64,000 nt of DNA from Cohaesibacter gelatinilyticus (GTDB lineage Bacteria; Pseudomonadota; Alphaproteobacteria; Rhizobiales; Cohaesibacteraceae), in contig NZ_OBEL01000005.1 of assembly GCF_900215605.1 (NCBI RefSeq), forward strand, positions 310,001 through 374,000, read 5' to 3'. A program made the position numbers and the translations under genes. How positions within the stretch are numbered: position 1 is the stretch's first letter; every line of letters begins with the position of its first letter. Below are positions 1-9,329 of the stretch, piece by piece. Under the pieces are notes generated by a model that saw only the letters and a program-made list of their open reading frames with translations, did no database searches and was not told the origin of the DNA.

Positions 1-524
1 TACTGCAAGCTCTGCAGATAGCTGATCATGTTTGCGCGGTCTTTGTCTTTCTTGAAACCGGCAAAAGACATGGAGGTCTTGCTGATGAAGTCTTTTGGCT
101 TTTTCAGGAAGCCGTTCAGCTGATCGGCATCCCAGGTCTTGCCATCGCCATAAGCCTGCATGGCTGCTGAATATTTGAAGCCATCAACACCGCCTGGCTG
201 ACGACCAACAACACCAAAGAGATTTGGACCAACCTTGTTTTTGCCGCCCTGATCGAAGGTATGGCAGGAAGCGCATTTCTTGGTCAGTTTTTCACCTGCA
301 GCCGGATCAGCAGAAGCAAGCAAGGTTGCAAAATCAACTTCTGGCTCGGCTTCTTTGGCTGGTGCTGCATCGCCACCATCATTGTTTGCAACAGCAATTT
401 CAAAACCAGGCTTCTCTGGGGCATCAGCACTGAAAATGAAACTGGATACCATGCCGATGACCATCATGATGATCAAAGACAGCAACAATGCGCCAAAAGC
501 CTTGTTCAATTCGAAAAAATTCAT
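1..524 (-). CDS. membrane-anchored c-type cytochrome (CycM-like), 3' end cut by window edge
   Basis: Electron-transfer cytochrome c held in the cytoplasmic membrane with its heme domain in the periplasm. The visible 174 residues start at the ATG at 524. An uncleaved signal anchor (about residues 9-32, FGALLLSLIIMMVIG) is followed by an Ala/Pro/Glu-rich linker (about 35-70) and a class I cytochrome c domain. The heme-binding CASCH lies at residues 84-88 and a likely axial Met in TSMSFAGF near residue 150. The reading ends YLQSLQ plus the bases TA at the edge, so the stop is probably the next base. It is divergent from kdsB, an arrangement common in rhizobia, where this protein carries electrons from the bc1 complex to terminal oxidases (family knowledge). 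Confidence 0.88.
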   Translation of the reverse strand, partial: MNFFELNKAFGALLLSLIIMMVIGMVSSFIFSADAPEKPGFEIAVANNDGGDAAPAKEAEPEVDFATLLASADPAAGEKLTKKCASCHTFDQGGKNKVGPNLFGVVGRQPGGVDGFKYSAAMQAYGDGKTWDADQLNGFLKKPKDFISKTSMSFAGFKKDKDRANMISYLQSLQ

Positions 525-786
525 TGGTCCTTGCTCCGGGTTCCTTACCTGGGTCTCGATCCGCCTGTGTGCGTATGCGCAACTCAATTCTGTCTTGCCA
601 ACGAGCCCTGTTTACAGGGCAAAAACCAGACATGAAAGTGAGACAAAAAAGCGCTCTTGGCCCCACATGCGTAAGTTAAGCGGAAACTACTAGCTTTTAC
701 GGATGAATGTCCATAGGAATAGCGGATAAGATGTCAAGACTTATGCCTTTGACGACACTTTTCATCAAAATCTGGGGGAAATTGAC

Positions 787-1542
787 ATGTCTCAGTCAAT
801 GAATGGAGAAAAAGCAGTAGTTTTGATTCCCGCCCGTATGGCTTCAACCCGGCTTCCGGACAAACCATTGGCCGATATTGCAGGTGAAGCAATGATTGTC
901 CAGGTCTGGAAACGCGCCAAGGAAGCCAATATTGGTCCAGTTGTGGTGGCAGCGGATTGCCATCAGATTGCCCAAGCTGTTCGTGACGCCGGTGGCGATG
1001 CAGTTGTCACCAATCCCGATCATCCATCAGGTTCTGATCGTATTTTCGAAGCATTGGAACATATCGATCCCAACGGTGACTATCAGATTGTAGTGAATGT
1101 ACAGGGCGATCTGCCAACCATAGATCCCGATGCCATTCGCGCCTGCTTTGAGCCTCTGAGCAATCCGGACGTTGATATTGCAACATTGGCAGTCGATATT
1201 TCCGATGAGGATGAAAAGACCAATCCGAATGTGGTCAAGGTCGTTGGAAGTCCTCTGAGTGGAAAGGATAGCCAGATGCGCGCGCTGTATTTCACGCGCG
1301 CGACAGCACCCTATGGGGATGGGCCGCTTTACCATCATATTGGACTTTATGCCTACCGTCGCTCCGCGCTGGACAGGTTCGTGAATTTGTCCGAAAGTCC
1401 ACTGGAAAAGCGTGAGAAACTGGAGCAGTTACGCGCTCTGGAAGCGGGAATGCGTATCGATGTTGCCCTTGTCAATGATGTGCCATTGGGTGTCGATACT
1501 CCAGAGGATCTTGAAAAGGCACGCAAAGCATTGTCTAAATAG
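787..1542 (+). CDS. kdsB: 3-deoxy-manno-octulosonate cytidylyltransferase (CMP-KDO synthetase)
   Basis: Activates KDO with CTP to CMP-KDO for the inner core of lipopolysaccharide; cytoplasmic. The 251 residues match the family length. The nucleotide-binding start [17 protein letters not shown], the QGDLPTIDP metal/substrate loop, [12 protein letters not shown] and the [10 protein letters not shown] segment are all present. The start ATG at 787 follows a GGGGAAATTGAC stretch. It is transcribed away from the cytochrome gene and toward pheA, but a strong hairpin separates it from pheA, so the two may be separate transcripts. Confidence 0.95.
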   Translation: MSQSMNGEKAVVLIPARMASTRLPDKPLADIAGEAMIVQVWKRAKEANIGPVVVAADCHQIAQAVRDAGGDAVVTNPDHPSGSDRIFEALEHIDPNGDYQIVVNVQGDLPTIDPDAIRACFEPLSNPDVDIATLAVDISDEDEKTNPNVVKVVGSPLSGKDSQMRALYFTRATAPYGDGPLYHHIGLYAYRRSALDRFVNLSESPLEKREKLEQLRALEAGMRIDVALVNDVPLGVDTPEDLEKARKALSK

Positions 1543-1581
1543 CATTCGAACTGGTCTGATTAGTGAGCAGACCACAATGAC

Positions 1582-1608
1582 AAGGGCGGCATCCGTCGCC
1601 CTTTTTTC
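1582..1608 (+). terminator. Rho-independent terminator after kdsB
   Basis: AAGGGCG pairs with CGCCCTT around a short loop and is followed by a run of six T. It lies 40 bases after the kdsB stop and before the pheA ribosome-binding site. Confidence 0.8.
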
Positions 1609-1634
1609 TTGACTGATGAGGAGAAACAGCAATC

Positions 1635-2522
1635 ATGTCCACCAAGAAAGTCGTATTTCAGGGAGAACCGGGAGCCAACTCGCACATTGCCTGCAATAAT
1701 GTGTTTCCCGAGTTTGAGGCACTCCCCATGGCGACTTTTGAAGATTGCTTCAATGCCATCCAGAAGGATGAAGCCGATCTGGGTATGATTCCGGTTGAAA
1801 ATTCTGTTGCCGGGCGGGTGGCCGATATTCATCATCTGATGCCGACATCCGGATTGAACATCATTGGCGAGTATTTCCTGCCTATTCATCATCAGCTTGT
1901 TGGCTTGCGTGGCACCAAGCTTGATGAGGTGGAATCCATCCAGAGTCATGTCATGGCGCTGGGGCAATGCCGCAAAGTGATCCGGGATATGGGCGTCAGG
2001 GCGGTGATTGGGGCTGATACTGCTGGTTCGGCGCGCCAAATAGCGGAATGGGGAGATGCCAGCAAGGCGGCTATTTCCTCAGATCTTGCCGCCGACATTT
2101 ACGATCTGGATATCCTGAAACCCAATGTCGAAGATGAAGACCATAACACCACTCGCTTCATCATCCTTTCCAAATATCCAATCAAGGCCGATGCAGGCAA
2201 TGGCCCGGTCATAACCACTCTTGTGTTTCGTGTTCGTAACGTGCCTGCGGCCCTCTTCAAGGCTATGGGTGGATTTGCCACAAACGGCGTCAATATGACC
2301 AAGCTGGAAAGCTATCAGACTGGCGGCAAATTCTTCGCTACCCAATTCTATGCCGATATTGAAGGACATCCGAACGATGCCAATGTCAAGTTGGCATTGG
2401 AAGAGCTTGAATTCTTCTCGGCAGAGCTGAAAGTTCTGGGTGTCTACCCCGCTCACGAATATCGCCTTAAAATTGCGGAACCGCAGGAAAACCGGGAGCT
2501 GCGCCCAAGCCCCGGCATTTAA
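1635..2522 (+). CDS. pheA: prephenate dehydratase (monofunctional, with ACT domain)
   Basis: Converts prephenate to phenylpyruvate in phenylalanine synthesis. The 295-residue protein has the periplasmic-binding-like catalytic domain (residues 1-190) with the family motif HNTTRFIIL near residue 172, followed by an ACT regulatory domain (about 200-280) containing GVNMTKLESY, which normally binds phenylalanine for feedback inhibition. There is no chorismate mutase domain, as expected in Alphaproteobacteria. GAGGAGAAACAGC precedes the ATG. The kdsB-pheA order is typical of rhizobia. Confidence 0.95.
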   Translation: MSTKKVVFQGEPGANSHIACNNVFPEFEALPMATFEDCFNAIQKDEADLGMIPVENSVAGRVADIHHLMPTSGLNIIGEYFLPIHHQLVGLRGTKLDEVESIQSHVMALGQCRKVIRDMGVRAVIGADTAGSARQIAEWGDASKAAISSDLAADIYDLDILKPNVEDEDHNTTRFIILSKYPIKADAGNGPVITTLVFRVRNVPAALFKAMGGFATNGVNMTKLESYQTGGKFFATQFYADIEGHPNDANVKLALEELEFFSAELKVLGVYPAHEYRLKIAEPQENRELRPSPGI

Positions 2523-2569
2523 AGCGCGTTCCCGAAAAGTTGAAGCACTTTTCGGATAAGAATTCGCTT
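2523..2569. repeat. small palindromic intergenic repeat (family B, copy 1)
   Basis: Directly after the pheA stop: GCGCGTTCCCGAAAAGT, a short spacer, then ACTTTTCGGATAAGAATTCGC. CCGAAAAGT pairs with ACTTTTCGG. A second copy lies at 18197-18245, nested in a larger repeat. I recall similar elements as common in rhizobial genomes, but this was not searched. Confidence 0.7.
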
Positions 2570-2601
2570 CAGAACAATGAGTCAAAGAATAGTTTCAAAT
2601 G

Positions 2602-2631
2602 AAAAAGCAGGCCTCAGAGCCTGCTTTTTTG
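2602..2631. terminator. bidirectional terminator between pheA and the secretion operon
   Basis: AAAAAGCAGGC and GCCTGCTTTTTT form a 10-bp stem flanked by A and T runs. It lies between the convergent ends of pheA and the HlyD-type gene, so it can serve both strands. Confidence 0.8.
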
Positions 2632-2693
2632 TGTTCTGCCAACTCTTCGGTGTGAGCGGAGAGATATGGTGTCTGGATCGGTGCTTCGCGCGA

Positions 2694-4112
2694 TCAGCGT
2701 TCCTGAAAGGCCTTCTGGAAAGAGTCAGCCAAAGGTTTCATCAAATAACCAAAGAAAGAGCGCGAGCCGAGCTGAATATAGCTTTCGGCAAACATGCCAG
2801 CTTGAATGGGTTGCTCACTGCTTGTGGTATCGAAGCCAAGGCGGACTGAGAAATAAGGCTCGCCAGTTTGCTCATCCAGCGTGGAATCGGCAGCGACATA
2901 CTGCACTTCTGCCGGGTAGGGATCGACCAGACGGCGATTGAAGGCCGTAATGACGATTTCTGCCGGTTGGCCGACTTGCACACTTGCCACATCTTGCGGA
3001 GCGATCCGGGCTTCCACCAGGAAATTGGATTGCACAGGCACAATTTCGCCAATGGTTTCTCCCGGACGCAAGACGCCACCTTCTGTATGGGCTGCCAGTT
3101 TGGTCAGAATTCCGGCCACAGGTGCGCGCACCTTGGTATAGGAAACCGCTTTTTCCGCTGCTTTGATTTCTTCCGAAATGGAGCTCAGCTCGGTATGAAT
3201 GCTGGCCAGCTCGCGTGAGTATTCTTCAATGCGGGAGGACTTAAGCTGTGCAATGCGGCTTTGAATTTCTTCCATTCGCGCCTGAGTTGACCCTTCTTGT
3301 GCTTTCAGGGCATTGAGACGCGATTGCGCGCCGAGCAGGCCGGACTCGATTTCCAACATGCGACGTTTGGAGATATAGCGTTCTTTGACCAGGGGTCGGA
3401 CCTTATCCAACTCTGCCTGTTGTAGTCCGACGAGTTGTTTCTGGTTCTCAATCTGCGGAGCAAGGCCGGTATATTCGCTTTGCAAGGCCGAGTGCTGATT
3501 GTTCAAGGACGCAAGTTCGCTGGTAAAACGAGCCATGCGAGCTTCAAATTCTGCCATTTGTTCCTGCTCGACTGGTGTGGAGTTTGCGAGCGGATTGGCA
3601 GGTTGGGCAACAACGACTTGAACTGGTTTGCGCCTCGCATTGGGGTCGGGCTTGGGGCGTGGTAAAGGTGGTTGTTTGGCAGTTGTTGCCTTTTTCTCAG
3701 CTTGCAGATGCTGGACTTTCTCTGCCTCAAACCGCGCCTTTTGGGCGGTCAGAAGACTGAAGCGTGCTTGAAGGCGGGCAAGTTCAGCTTTGGTCACTTC
3801 AGGGGCAATTTCCAGAACGATCTGGCCTTTTTCCAATAGGTCTCCATCTTTGGCCAGAATGGTGCTGACCACACCGCCGGTCGGGTGTTGCAGCAGTTTG
3901 TTCTGACCCGCAGCGATGATGCGACCATTGGCAATAACGGCAGATGACAGCGGCATGAAGAGCGCCCAAAGGCAAAAGATCAGGAGTGTGCCAAAGATAT
4001 AAAAATAGCCTTTCCGCAGGATTGATCCGGTATCCTGACGAACTTGAGACGTCCATGTTGTTCCTTGATCAGGCTGGTTGATCTGGATGTTTTCAGGAGA
4101 GGAATGGGTCAT
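2694..4112 (-). CDS. type I secretion membrane fusion protein (HlyD/PrtE family)
   Basis: Periplasmic adaptor of a type I secretion system, joining the inner-membrane ABC exporter to a TolC-like outer-membrane channel. The 472 residues comprise a short cytoplasmic N-terminus, one membrane helix (about 35-56), a lipoyl half-motif (QNKLLQHPTGGVVSTILAKD), a long coiled coil (about 100-310), the second lipoyl half (TKVRAPVAGILTKL) and a beta-barrel domain. An unusual proline/lysine-rich insert (KQPPLPRPKPDPNARRKP, about 125-145) interrupts the first coiled-coil arm. Its ATG overlaps the stop of the ATPase gene (ATGA), so the two are translationally coupled. Confidence 0.9.
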   Translation of the reverse strand: MTHSSPENIQINQPDQGTTWTSQVRQDTGSILRKGYFYIFGTLLIFCLWALFMPLSSAVIANGRIIAAGQNKLLQHPTGGVVSTILAKDGDLLEKGQIVLEIAPEVTKAELARLQARFSLLTAQKARFEAEKVQHLQAEKKATTAKQPPLPRPKPDPNARRKPVQVVVAQPANPLANSTPVEQEQMAEFEARMARFTSELASLNNQHSALQSEYTGLAPQIENQKQLVGLQQAELDKVRPLVKERYISKRRMLEIESGLLGAQSRLNALKAQEGSTQARMEEIQSRIAQLKSSRIEEYSRELASIHTELSSISEEIKAAEKAVSYTKVRAPVAGILTKLAAHTEGGVLRPGETIGEIVPVQSNFLVEARIAPQDVASVQVGQPAEIVITAFNRRLVDPYPAEVQYVAADSTLDEQTGEPYFSVRLGFDTTSSEQPIQAGMFAESYIQLGSRSFFGYLMKPLADSFQKAFQER

Positions 4113-5950
4113 GATTTGTCTCCTGATATGATCTCACTCAGTCTCGGTCTTCGCGGTTTAGGGGGCTTTTTTTCCGGATCAAGGGCCGAGATGGTAAAGC
4201 CGCGCGCTGGATCATCACCCGTTTTGGTAGATGTCTCAGGTTGAGGTCTTGCTCGATGTATGCGTGCAGGACCTTGAGGCTTCGGAATGCCGGATTGTGG
4301 CTTGGTTTGAGATGTTCCGGAGTTTGAAGAAGTCTTCACAGCAGGTGATTGCTGGCGATCAATCTTGGCAAGTTTGCCATCTTTCACCGTCATGACGGTA
4401 TCTGCAATTTGCAGCAGAGCAGGGCGTTGGCTCACAAGAAAGATCGCGGTTCCCTGCTTGCGCAATTGAGAAAGAATACGCATCAGGCTTTGTTCGCCTT
4501 CCTGATCAAGATGAGCATTCGGTTCATCCAGAATGAGCACTTGAGGGTTGGAATAGAGAGCCCGCGCCAAGGCAATACGTTGGCGTTGACCCCCGGACAG
4601 GCGTATGCCTTGCGGACCAATCTGCGTTTGATAGCCATCGGGGAAACTATTGATGAGATTATGCACTCCGCCTGATTTGGCGGCTTGCATCAGCTTTTCT
4701 TCATTGGGTGCTATATCCATACGGGAGATATTTTCGGCCAATGTACCGGGAAAGAGCATGATATCTTGCGCAATATATCCCACCGACTGACCCCATTGCT
4801 CAGACGGCCAGTTGACCTGGTTGCAACCATCAAGACAGATTTCGCCATCACTCGGCGGAATGGCACCCGCCAAAATGCGTGCCAATGTGGATTTGCCAGA
4901 TCCGGATGAACCGACCAGCGCAAAAATCTGACCAGGCCCAATGGTAAAGGAAATCTCCTTGAGCAACTGAACCGGGCCTTGGGAGCTATCTATCTGATAG
5001 CTGACATTGCAAGCTTGTAAAATGCCCTGTGGAGCAGGCTGGGCAATTGGTTCCGTGATGGTGGCATTTTTTTCCAGAAATGCAGTCAGATCCCTTTGGG
5101 CCGTGCGGGCGCGAGCGATATTGTCCCAACCTCCGATAACTTGCTCAATGGGCTGCAAAACCTTTCCGGAAATGATCGAGGCGGCGAAGATAAGGCCTGC
5201 AGACATATCGCCTTGTAGAACCAGATAACCGCCCCAGGCCATGATGCCGATTTGCAGGATTTGGCGAATGGCTCGGGAAAGGCCAAAATAGAATGCATTG
5301 CCAAAACCGGCCTCATCATGGGCGTTCAGGCTGGCTCCAAACATTGCTCCCCAACGTTGTGCCAGACTTGGCATAAGGCCCATGGCGCGGATGTCTTCCG
5401 CACGCTCAAAGACGGCGGACGCGAACTGCATGGCATTGCTTTGATGATCTTGTGCATTGTTCTGAGCGTTAGCCATGTTGGTCTTGTTCAACAGAGCGAT
5501 GGTGCCGAGAGCTGCTGCGCCCAACAAGGTCAAGAAACCGATTTGGCTGTGAACAAGGAACAGAACGATGACGAAGAAGGGAACAAAGGGAACATCAAAA
5601 AGTGTGACGAACGATCGTCCGGCAAGAAAACCGCGCAAACTGGAGAATTGCCGCAACAGACCATTGGCTTGTGCTGGATGATCAGCGAGTTTCGCAAATA
5701 GCTTATCAGCATTTTGAGTTGCGAAGCGAGCAGCAAGACGCAATGCGAGTTTTGAACGAATGGATTCTGAAGCACCGAGTAGAACAAGCAGCAAAATTGC
5801 AATCAAGGTCAGATAGAGCAATGTCTCCTGACTGCCAGAGGACAAGACGCGGTCATAAACTTGCGTCATGTGAATGGGTGCCACTAGCATGAGCAAATTG
5901 GAGATGACGGAGAATATGATCAGAGGCTTGAAAAGGGCCAAATGTTTCAT
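4109..5950 (-). CDS. type I secretion ABC transporter (PrtD/HlyB-like, no peptidase domain)
   Basis: Inner-membrane ATP-binding exporter that drives one-step secretion of a protein, often an RTX protein. The 613-residue call starts at the ATG at 5950; an upstream in-frame TTG at 5968 is the alternative, and neither has a strong ribosome-binding site. The membrane domain fills residues 1-280. The ATPase domain has Walker A GSSGSGKST (about 345), signature LSGGQRQRIALARAL (about 450) and Walker B VLILDEP (about 470). After the ATPase there is an atypical tail of about 80 residues rich in Pro, Ser, Thr and basic residues. No C39 peptidase-like domain and no RTX substrate gene is present in the window, so the cargo is unknown. 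Confidence 0.88.
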   Translation of the reverse strand: MKHLALFKPLIIFSVISNLLMLVAPIHMTQVYDRVLSSGSQETLLYLTLIAILLLVLLGASESIRSKLALRLAARFATQNADKLFAKLADHPAQANGLLRQFSSLRGFLAGRSFVTLFDVPFVPFFVIVLFLVHSQIGFLTLLGAAALGTIALLNKTNMANAQNNAQDHQSNAMQFASAVFERAEDIRAMGLMPSLAQRWGAMFGASLNAHDEAGFGNAFYFGLSRAIRQILQIGIMAWGGYLVLQGDMSAGLIFAASIISGKVLQPIEQVIGGWDNIARARTAQRDLTAFLEKNATITEPIAQPAPQGILQACNVSYQIDSSQGPVQLLKEISFTIGPGQIFALVGSSGSGKSTLARILAGAIPPSDGEICLDGCNQVNWPSEQWGQSVGYIAQDIMLFPGTLAENISRMDIAPNEEKLMQAAKSGGVHNLINSFPDGYQTQIGPQGIRLSGGQRQRIALARALYSNPQVLILDEPNAHLDQEGEQSLMRILSQLRKQGTAIFLVSQRPALLQIADTVMTVKDGKLAKIDRQQSPAVKTSSNSGTSQTKPQSGIPKPQGPARIHRARPQPETSTKTGDDPARGFTISALDPEKKPPKPRRPRLSEIISGDKS

Positions 5951-6178
5951 TGCTGGGCTTTCACGCAAAACAGAATTGAGTGCAGGCTAGCAGAATTCTT
6001 CTAATAAATGGTTCGTCCGGCAAGTATCTCAAAATTATGAAAAGTATGGTTGTATTATGTGCATTTTAAGCGGAAAAATTGAATGAAATAAGTAATAACT
6101 AACTCATAAATGATGTTTGGTAAGATTGCATAAACGAAATTGCAGCACTCTTTAATGCAACTGAAAGAGGGTGGGAAC

Positions 6179-8491
6179 ATGAAAAAATCCATTCGACTGC
6201 AAATTACATCATTAGTATTTGTACCGATCATTGCTGCTTTTCTATTTGCTGGTATTGCTGTTTGGGAGAAATATACCGAATTGGCGCACCATGACCAAAT
6301 GAAGCCACTTATTTATTTGGCAGAGGATGCGTTTGATTTGGTTGAGGCCATTCAGGTGGAGCGCGCCAAGAGCTCAAAACTTGTGGAATCGAAATTCGAT
6401 CCCGCCTATATGCCTGAAGTCAAAAAAGCACGGCAGAAAAGCTCTCAAGTCATCAAAACATTTGATGATCATGTAGCCCAGTTGCAATTGAGCAACAAAA
6501 GGCTGCTTTCTGAGATCAAGCATGTATCCAAGGCGATTCACGAGATAGACGGGATCCGCAGCTCGGTTGACAAGCAGGCTTTGACCACCGCTCAAATCAA
6601 GAAAAACTATACAAAAGAGATCAAGGAATTGGTGCACCTGATCGCATTGGCAATTGAAGCCAGTCCCTCTCCGGAGATCAGTGCTGAACTGGTGCCCTAT
6701 CTTGCCCTCACGGAAGCGTTGGAAGCAGGAAGTCTTGAAAAATCCCTGGGTTATAACCTGCTACAACAAAAGAAAGCGGGTTCGGTCGATCTTCAGACCT
6801 ATGTGGCTTTCATGAAAGCCTATGGTGGCGAGCTTGCATATTTGAAGGAATTTTCGGCAGTTGCGCTCAAAGAGCAGGTCGCGCTATTTGATCAGGTGGT
6901 AGCCGGACCGGCCGTTGCCAAGGTGGAAAAAATCCGCAAACTGCTGCAAGTCATCGCGTTGAGCGATAAAGCGGAAATGGTTGAGGGATCAGAATGGTTC
7001 AAGGCCAGTGTTGAGCGCCAGGACAAGATCCGCAAGGTCGCCAAGGATCTGGTTCACCGGGCAGAAGCTGCGATGGAAGCCGATGTGGCCGGTTTGGAAA
7101 ACCATATCATGTGGTTGTTGGTGGCCAGTGCAGTGATGCTTGTTCTGACTGTGACCGCTGTTGTCTTCCAAGTGCGTTCGGTTACGTCTCAGTTGCAATA
7201 TCTTAGAGATAGTATCTCGCGGATTGTTGGTGGTGAGCTGGATTTCGAGATTGATCATACCGAGCGTGATGATGATATCGGAGATATTGCCAAGGCAATT
7301 GTGGTCTTCCGCGAAGCCTCGTTGGAGCGGGTACGTCTGCAGGATATTGCTTTGCAGAAGCAGGATATGGACGTGATGCGTCAGGATCAGATGCAGAAAC
7401 AGATCTCCGTGTTCCGAAGCTCCGTTGATGAAGTCCGCGGTGTCCTGACAAATGAAACCGGCGCGATGGCGGAGACATCCAGTGGTTTGATGAGTTTGGC
7501 GGATGAGGCATCACAATCTGCCAATTCTGCGAACGAGGCCTCCAGTATGGCATCAACCAATGTGCAAACTGTAGCGGCTGCTGCGACCCAGATGGCGGCA
7601 TCAATTCAGGAAATTGGTGAGCAGATCAATCGGGCATTGAGTATCTCGACCAATGCCACCGAGGTCGCGAACAGCACGAATGACAGCGTTTCCATGCTGT
7701 CAGAAGGGGCAGACAAGATTGGTGAAGTGATCGAGATGATTCGGGCAATCGCTGAACAGACCAATCTGCTGGCCTTGAATGCAACGATTGAAGCGGCTCG
7801 TGCAGGTGAAGCTGGTAAAGGTTTTGCGGTTGTGGCGGCGGAAGTGAAGGAATTGTCTACGCAAACTGCGCGCGCCACAGATGAAATTGCTGCTCAGATT
7901 GGTGACATTCAAACCTCCACCACGAAGGCGGTGCAATCCATCAAGGAAATCAGCTCCAATATCAATGATGTATCGGAGGTCACCAACGCCATTGCTGCTG
8001 CGGTGGAGGAACAAACGGCAGCGACAGCCGAGATTTCCGAGAGTATTGGCAGAGCTGCCGATGGTAGCCAATATGCGACCGATAATGTCAATGTAGTGTC
8101 GCAAGCGATTGAACAAACCCGTGATCAGTCAGGTCGGGTTGGATCCGCTTCAGAGCAACTGACCGATGTTACTGGTCGTCTGACTGATCTGGTTGCCGAT
8201 TTCCTTGTAGATGTTCAAAAGGATGTTGATGATCGCAGGGATGCAACCCGCCGAATTGTTGAGGGAGATGTGAGCGTGGTTCGCAACGGTCAGGCAATCA
8301 ATGGCTGGCTGATCAATGAAAGTGATGGCGGTGTTGCCCTTGCTGGCATTGAAGATGTGAAAAAAGGTGAACGGTTCGCAATTGAACGCAACGGGCTTCG
8401 TTATGATCTGGAAGTCGTCTGGAACAATGGCGAACGGTGCGGTTGCCGAATTCTGGAAAAAATCACATTGAAACAAAACACCGCTGCCTGA
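6179..8491 (+). CDS. methyl-accepting chemotaxis protein with NIT-like sensor and C-terminal PilZ domain
   Basis: Transmembrane chemoreceptor of 770 residues. The start is the ATG at 6179, preceded by AAGAGGGTGGGAAC; an upstream TTG at 6140 is less likely. TM1 spans about residues 12-30. The periplasmic region resembles the helical nitrate/nitrite-sensing (NIT) domain. TM2 is near 308-331, followed by a HAMP domain (to about 385) and a signalling domain with the tip sequence [20 protein letters not shown]. The C-terminus adds a PilZ domain with both c-di-GMP binding motifs, RRDATR (about 685) and NESDGG. Known PilZ-containing receptors are tuned by c-di-GMP; here that is inferred. No che genes are adjacent. 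Confidence 0.9.
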   Translation: MKKSIRLQITSLVFVPIIAAFLFAGIAVWEKYTELAHHDQMKPLIYLAEDAFDLVEAIQVERAKSSKLVESKFDPAYMPEVKKARQKSSQVIKTFDDHVAQLQLSNKRLLSEIKHVSKAIHEIDGIRSSVDKQALTTAQIKKNYTKEIKELVHLIALAIEASPSPEISAELVPYLALTEALEAGSLEKSLGYNLLQQKKAGSVDLQTYVAFMKAYGGELAYLKEFSAVALKEQVALFDQVVAGPAVAKVEKIRKLLQVIALSDKAEMVEGSEWFKASVERQDKIRKVAKDLVHRAEAAMEADVAGLENHIMWLLVASAVMLVLTVTAVVFQVRSVTSQLQYLRDSISRIVGGELDFEIDHTERDDDIGDIAKAIVVFREASLERVRLQDIALQKQDMDVMRQDQMQKQISVFRSSVDEVRGVLTNETGAMAETSSGLMSLADEASQSANSANEASSMASTNVQTVAAAATQMAASIQEIGEQINRALSISTNATEVANSTNDSVSMLSEGADKIGEVIEMIRAIAEQTNLLALNATIEAARAGEAGKGFAVVAAEVKELSTQTARATDEIAAQIGDIQTSTTKAVQSIKEISSNINDVSEVTNAIAAAVEEQTAATAEISESIGRAADGSQYATDNVNVVSQAIEQTRDQSGRVGSASEQLTDVTGRLTDLVADFLVDVQKDVDDRRDATRRIVEGDVSVVRNGQAINGWLINESDGGVALAGIEDVKKGERFAIERNGLRYDLEVVWNNGERCGCRILEKITLKQNTAA

Positions 8492-8515
8492 CTAATCAAT
8501 CAGGCTATCATGAAA

Positions 8516-8550
8516 ACAAAACAGCCATCCGATGAGAATGGCTGTTTTGT
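8516..8550. terminator. bidirectional terminator after the chemoreceptor gene
   Basis: ACAAAACAGCCAT and ATGGCTGTTTTGT form a perfect 13-bp stem between two convergent genes, with A and T tracts suited to both directions. Confidence 0.8.
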
Positions 8551-8552
8551 TG

Positions 8553-9329
8553 TTAGAGTGAGCGGGCGCGTAGCTCTGTAATCAGTTCTGTCACACGGGC
8601 AGCATTGTCTGGTGCGATGGAGCCATCTTTCATATGCAGGTTGTTTTCAAAGCCGATGCGGGCCTTGCCACCTGCTTTGATTGCGGCGAGGAGACATTCG
8701 GTCTCTTGCTGTCCAAAGGCACAACATCCCCAATCCAGATCGATGCCTTCAAACGCATCAAGGCTCTGCATGAATGGTTGCAGATCGTCCGGGTTGGAGA
8801 CCTGCCCAACACTGTAGCGCCCCAATACGAAGAGAAGCTGCAGATTTGTGGCTGGAAGTGTCTCATCCTTGATCAGTCTTGCCAGCGTGGCGGCGTCCTG
8901 ATCGTCATAAAGAATATGTTGAATCTCGACGCCTTTTTCTGCCTGCTCCCAATAGAATTTTGAAACAGCGCTATTTTCTCCTTCGCTTAGCATTTCGCGA
9001 ATGGAGATGGAGACGGCTTCAGGATCAGAGTTGCGCACAATGGCTCGCTGCTCTTCCGGAGAATAGATGCCAACGGCTTCGGTCGTGATCTGCACCCACA
9101 TATCGGGCACTTTCAGTGTCAGCTCGGCTTGCAGCTCACGATACAGGCCTGCATCCAACAGATGTTTTTGGTCCTTGTCACGAACATGGGCATGGATACC
9201 ATCAGCTCCCGCATCAAAACAGGCTTTGGCTGTTTGCACCGTCTGTTCAATGGTCACCGGCAGGGACGGATGATCTTTGCGCGTGCGGCGAGCCCCATTG
9301 GGGGCCACCAGAATATTGGCCAACGCCAT
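8553..9329 (-). CDS. BKACE-family beta-keto acid cleavage enzyme (DUF849)
   Basis: Members of this Zn-dependent family condense a beta-keto acid with acetyl-CoA and cleave it to acetoacetate and a CoA ester; the founder is 3-keto-5-aminohexanoate cleavage enzyme (Kce) of lysine fermentation. The 258 residues contain the metal-binding IHAHVRD (His-x-His) and the conserved C-terminal ARIGFENNLHMKDG. It is shorter than many members (about 270-310), ending soon after the last conserved strand. Its start overlaps the stop of the upstream aminotransferase, so the pair is an operon. The true substrate cannot be told from sequence; a keto acid made by the neighbouring aminotransferase is the natural guess. 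Confidence 0.85.
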   Translation of the reverse strand: MALANILVAPNGARRTRKDHPSLPVTIEQTVQTAKACFDAGADGIHAHVRDKDQKHLLDAGLYRELQAELTLKVPDMWVQITTEAVGIYSPEEQRAIVRNSDPEAVSISIREMLSEGENSAVSKFYWEQAEKGVEIQHILYDDQDAATLARLIKDETLPATNLQLLFVLGRYSVGQVSNPDDLQPFMQSLDAFEGIDLDWGCCAFGQQETECLLAAIKAGGKARIGFENNLHMKDGSIAPDNAARVTELITELRARSL

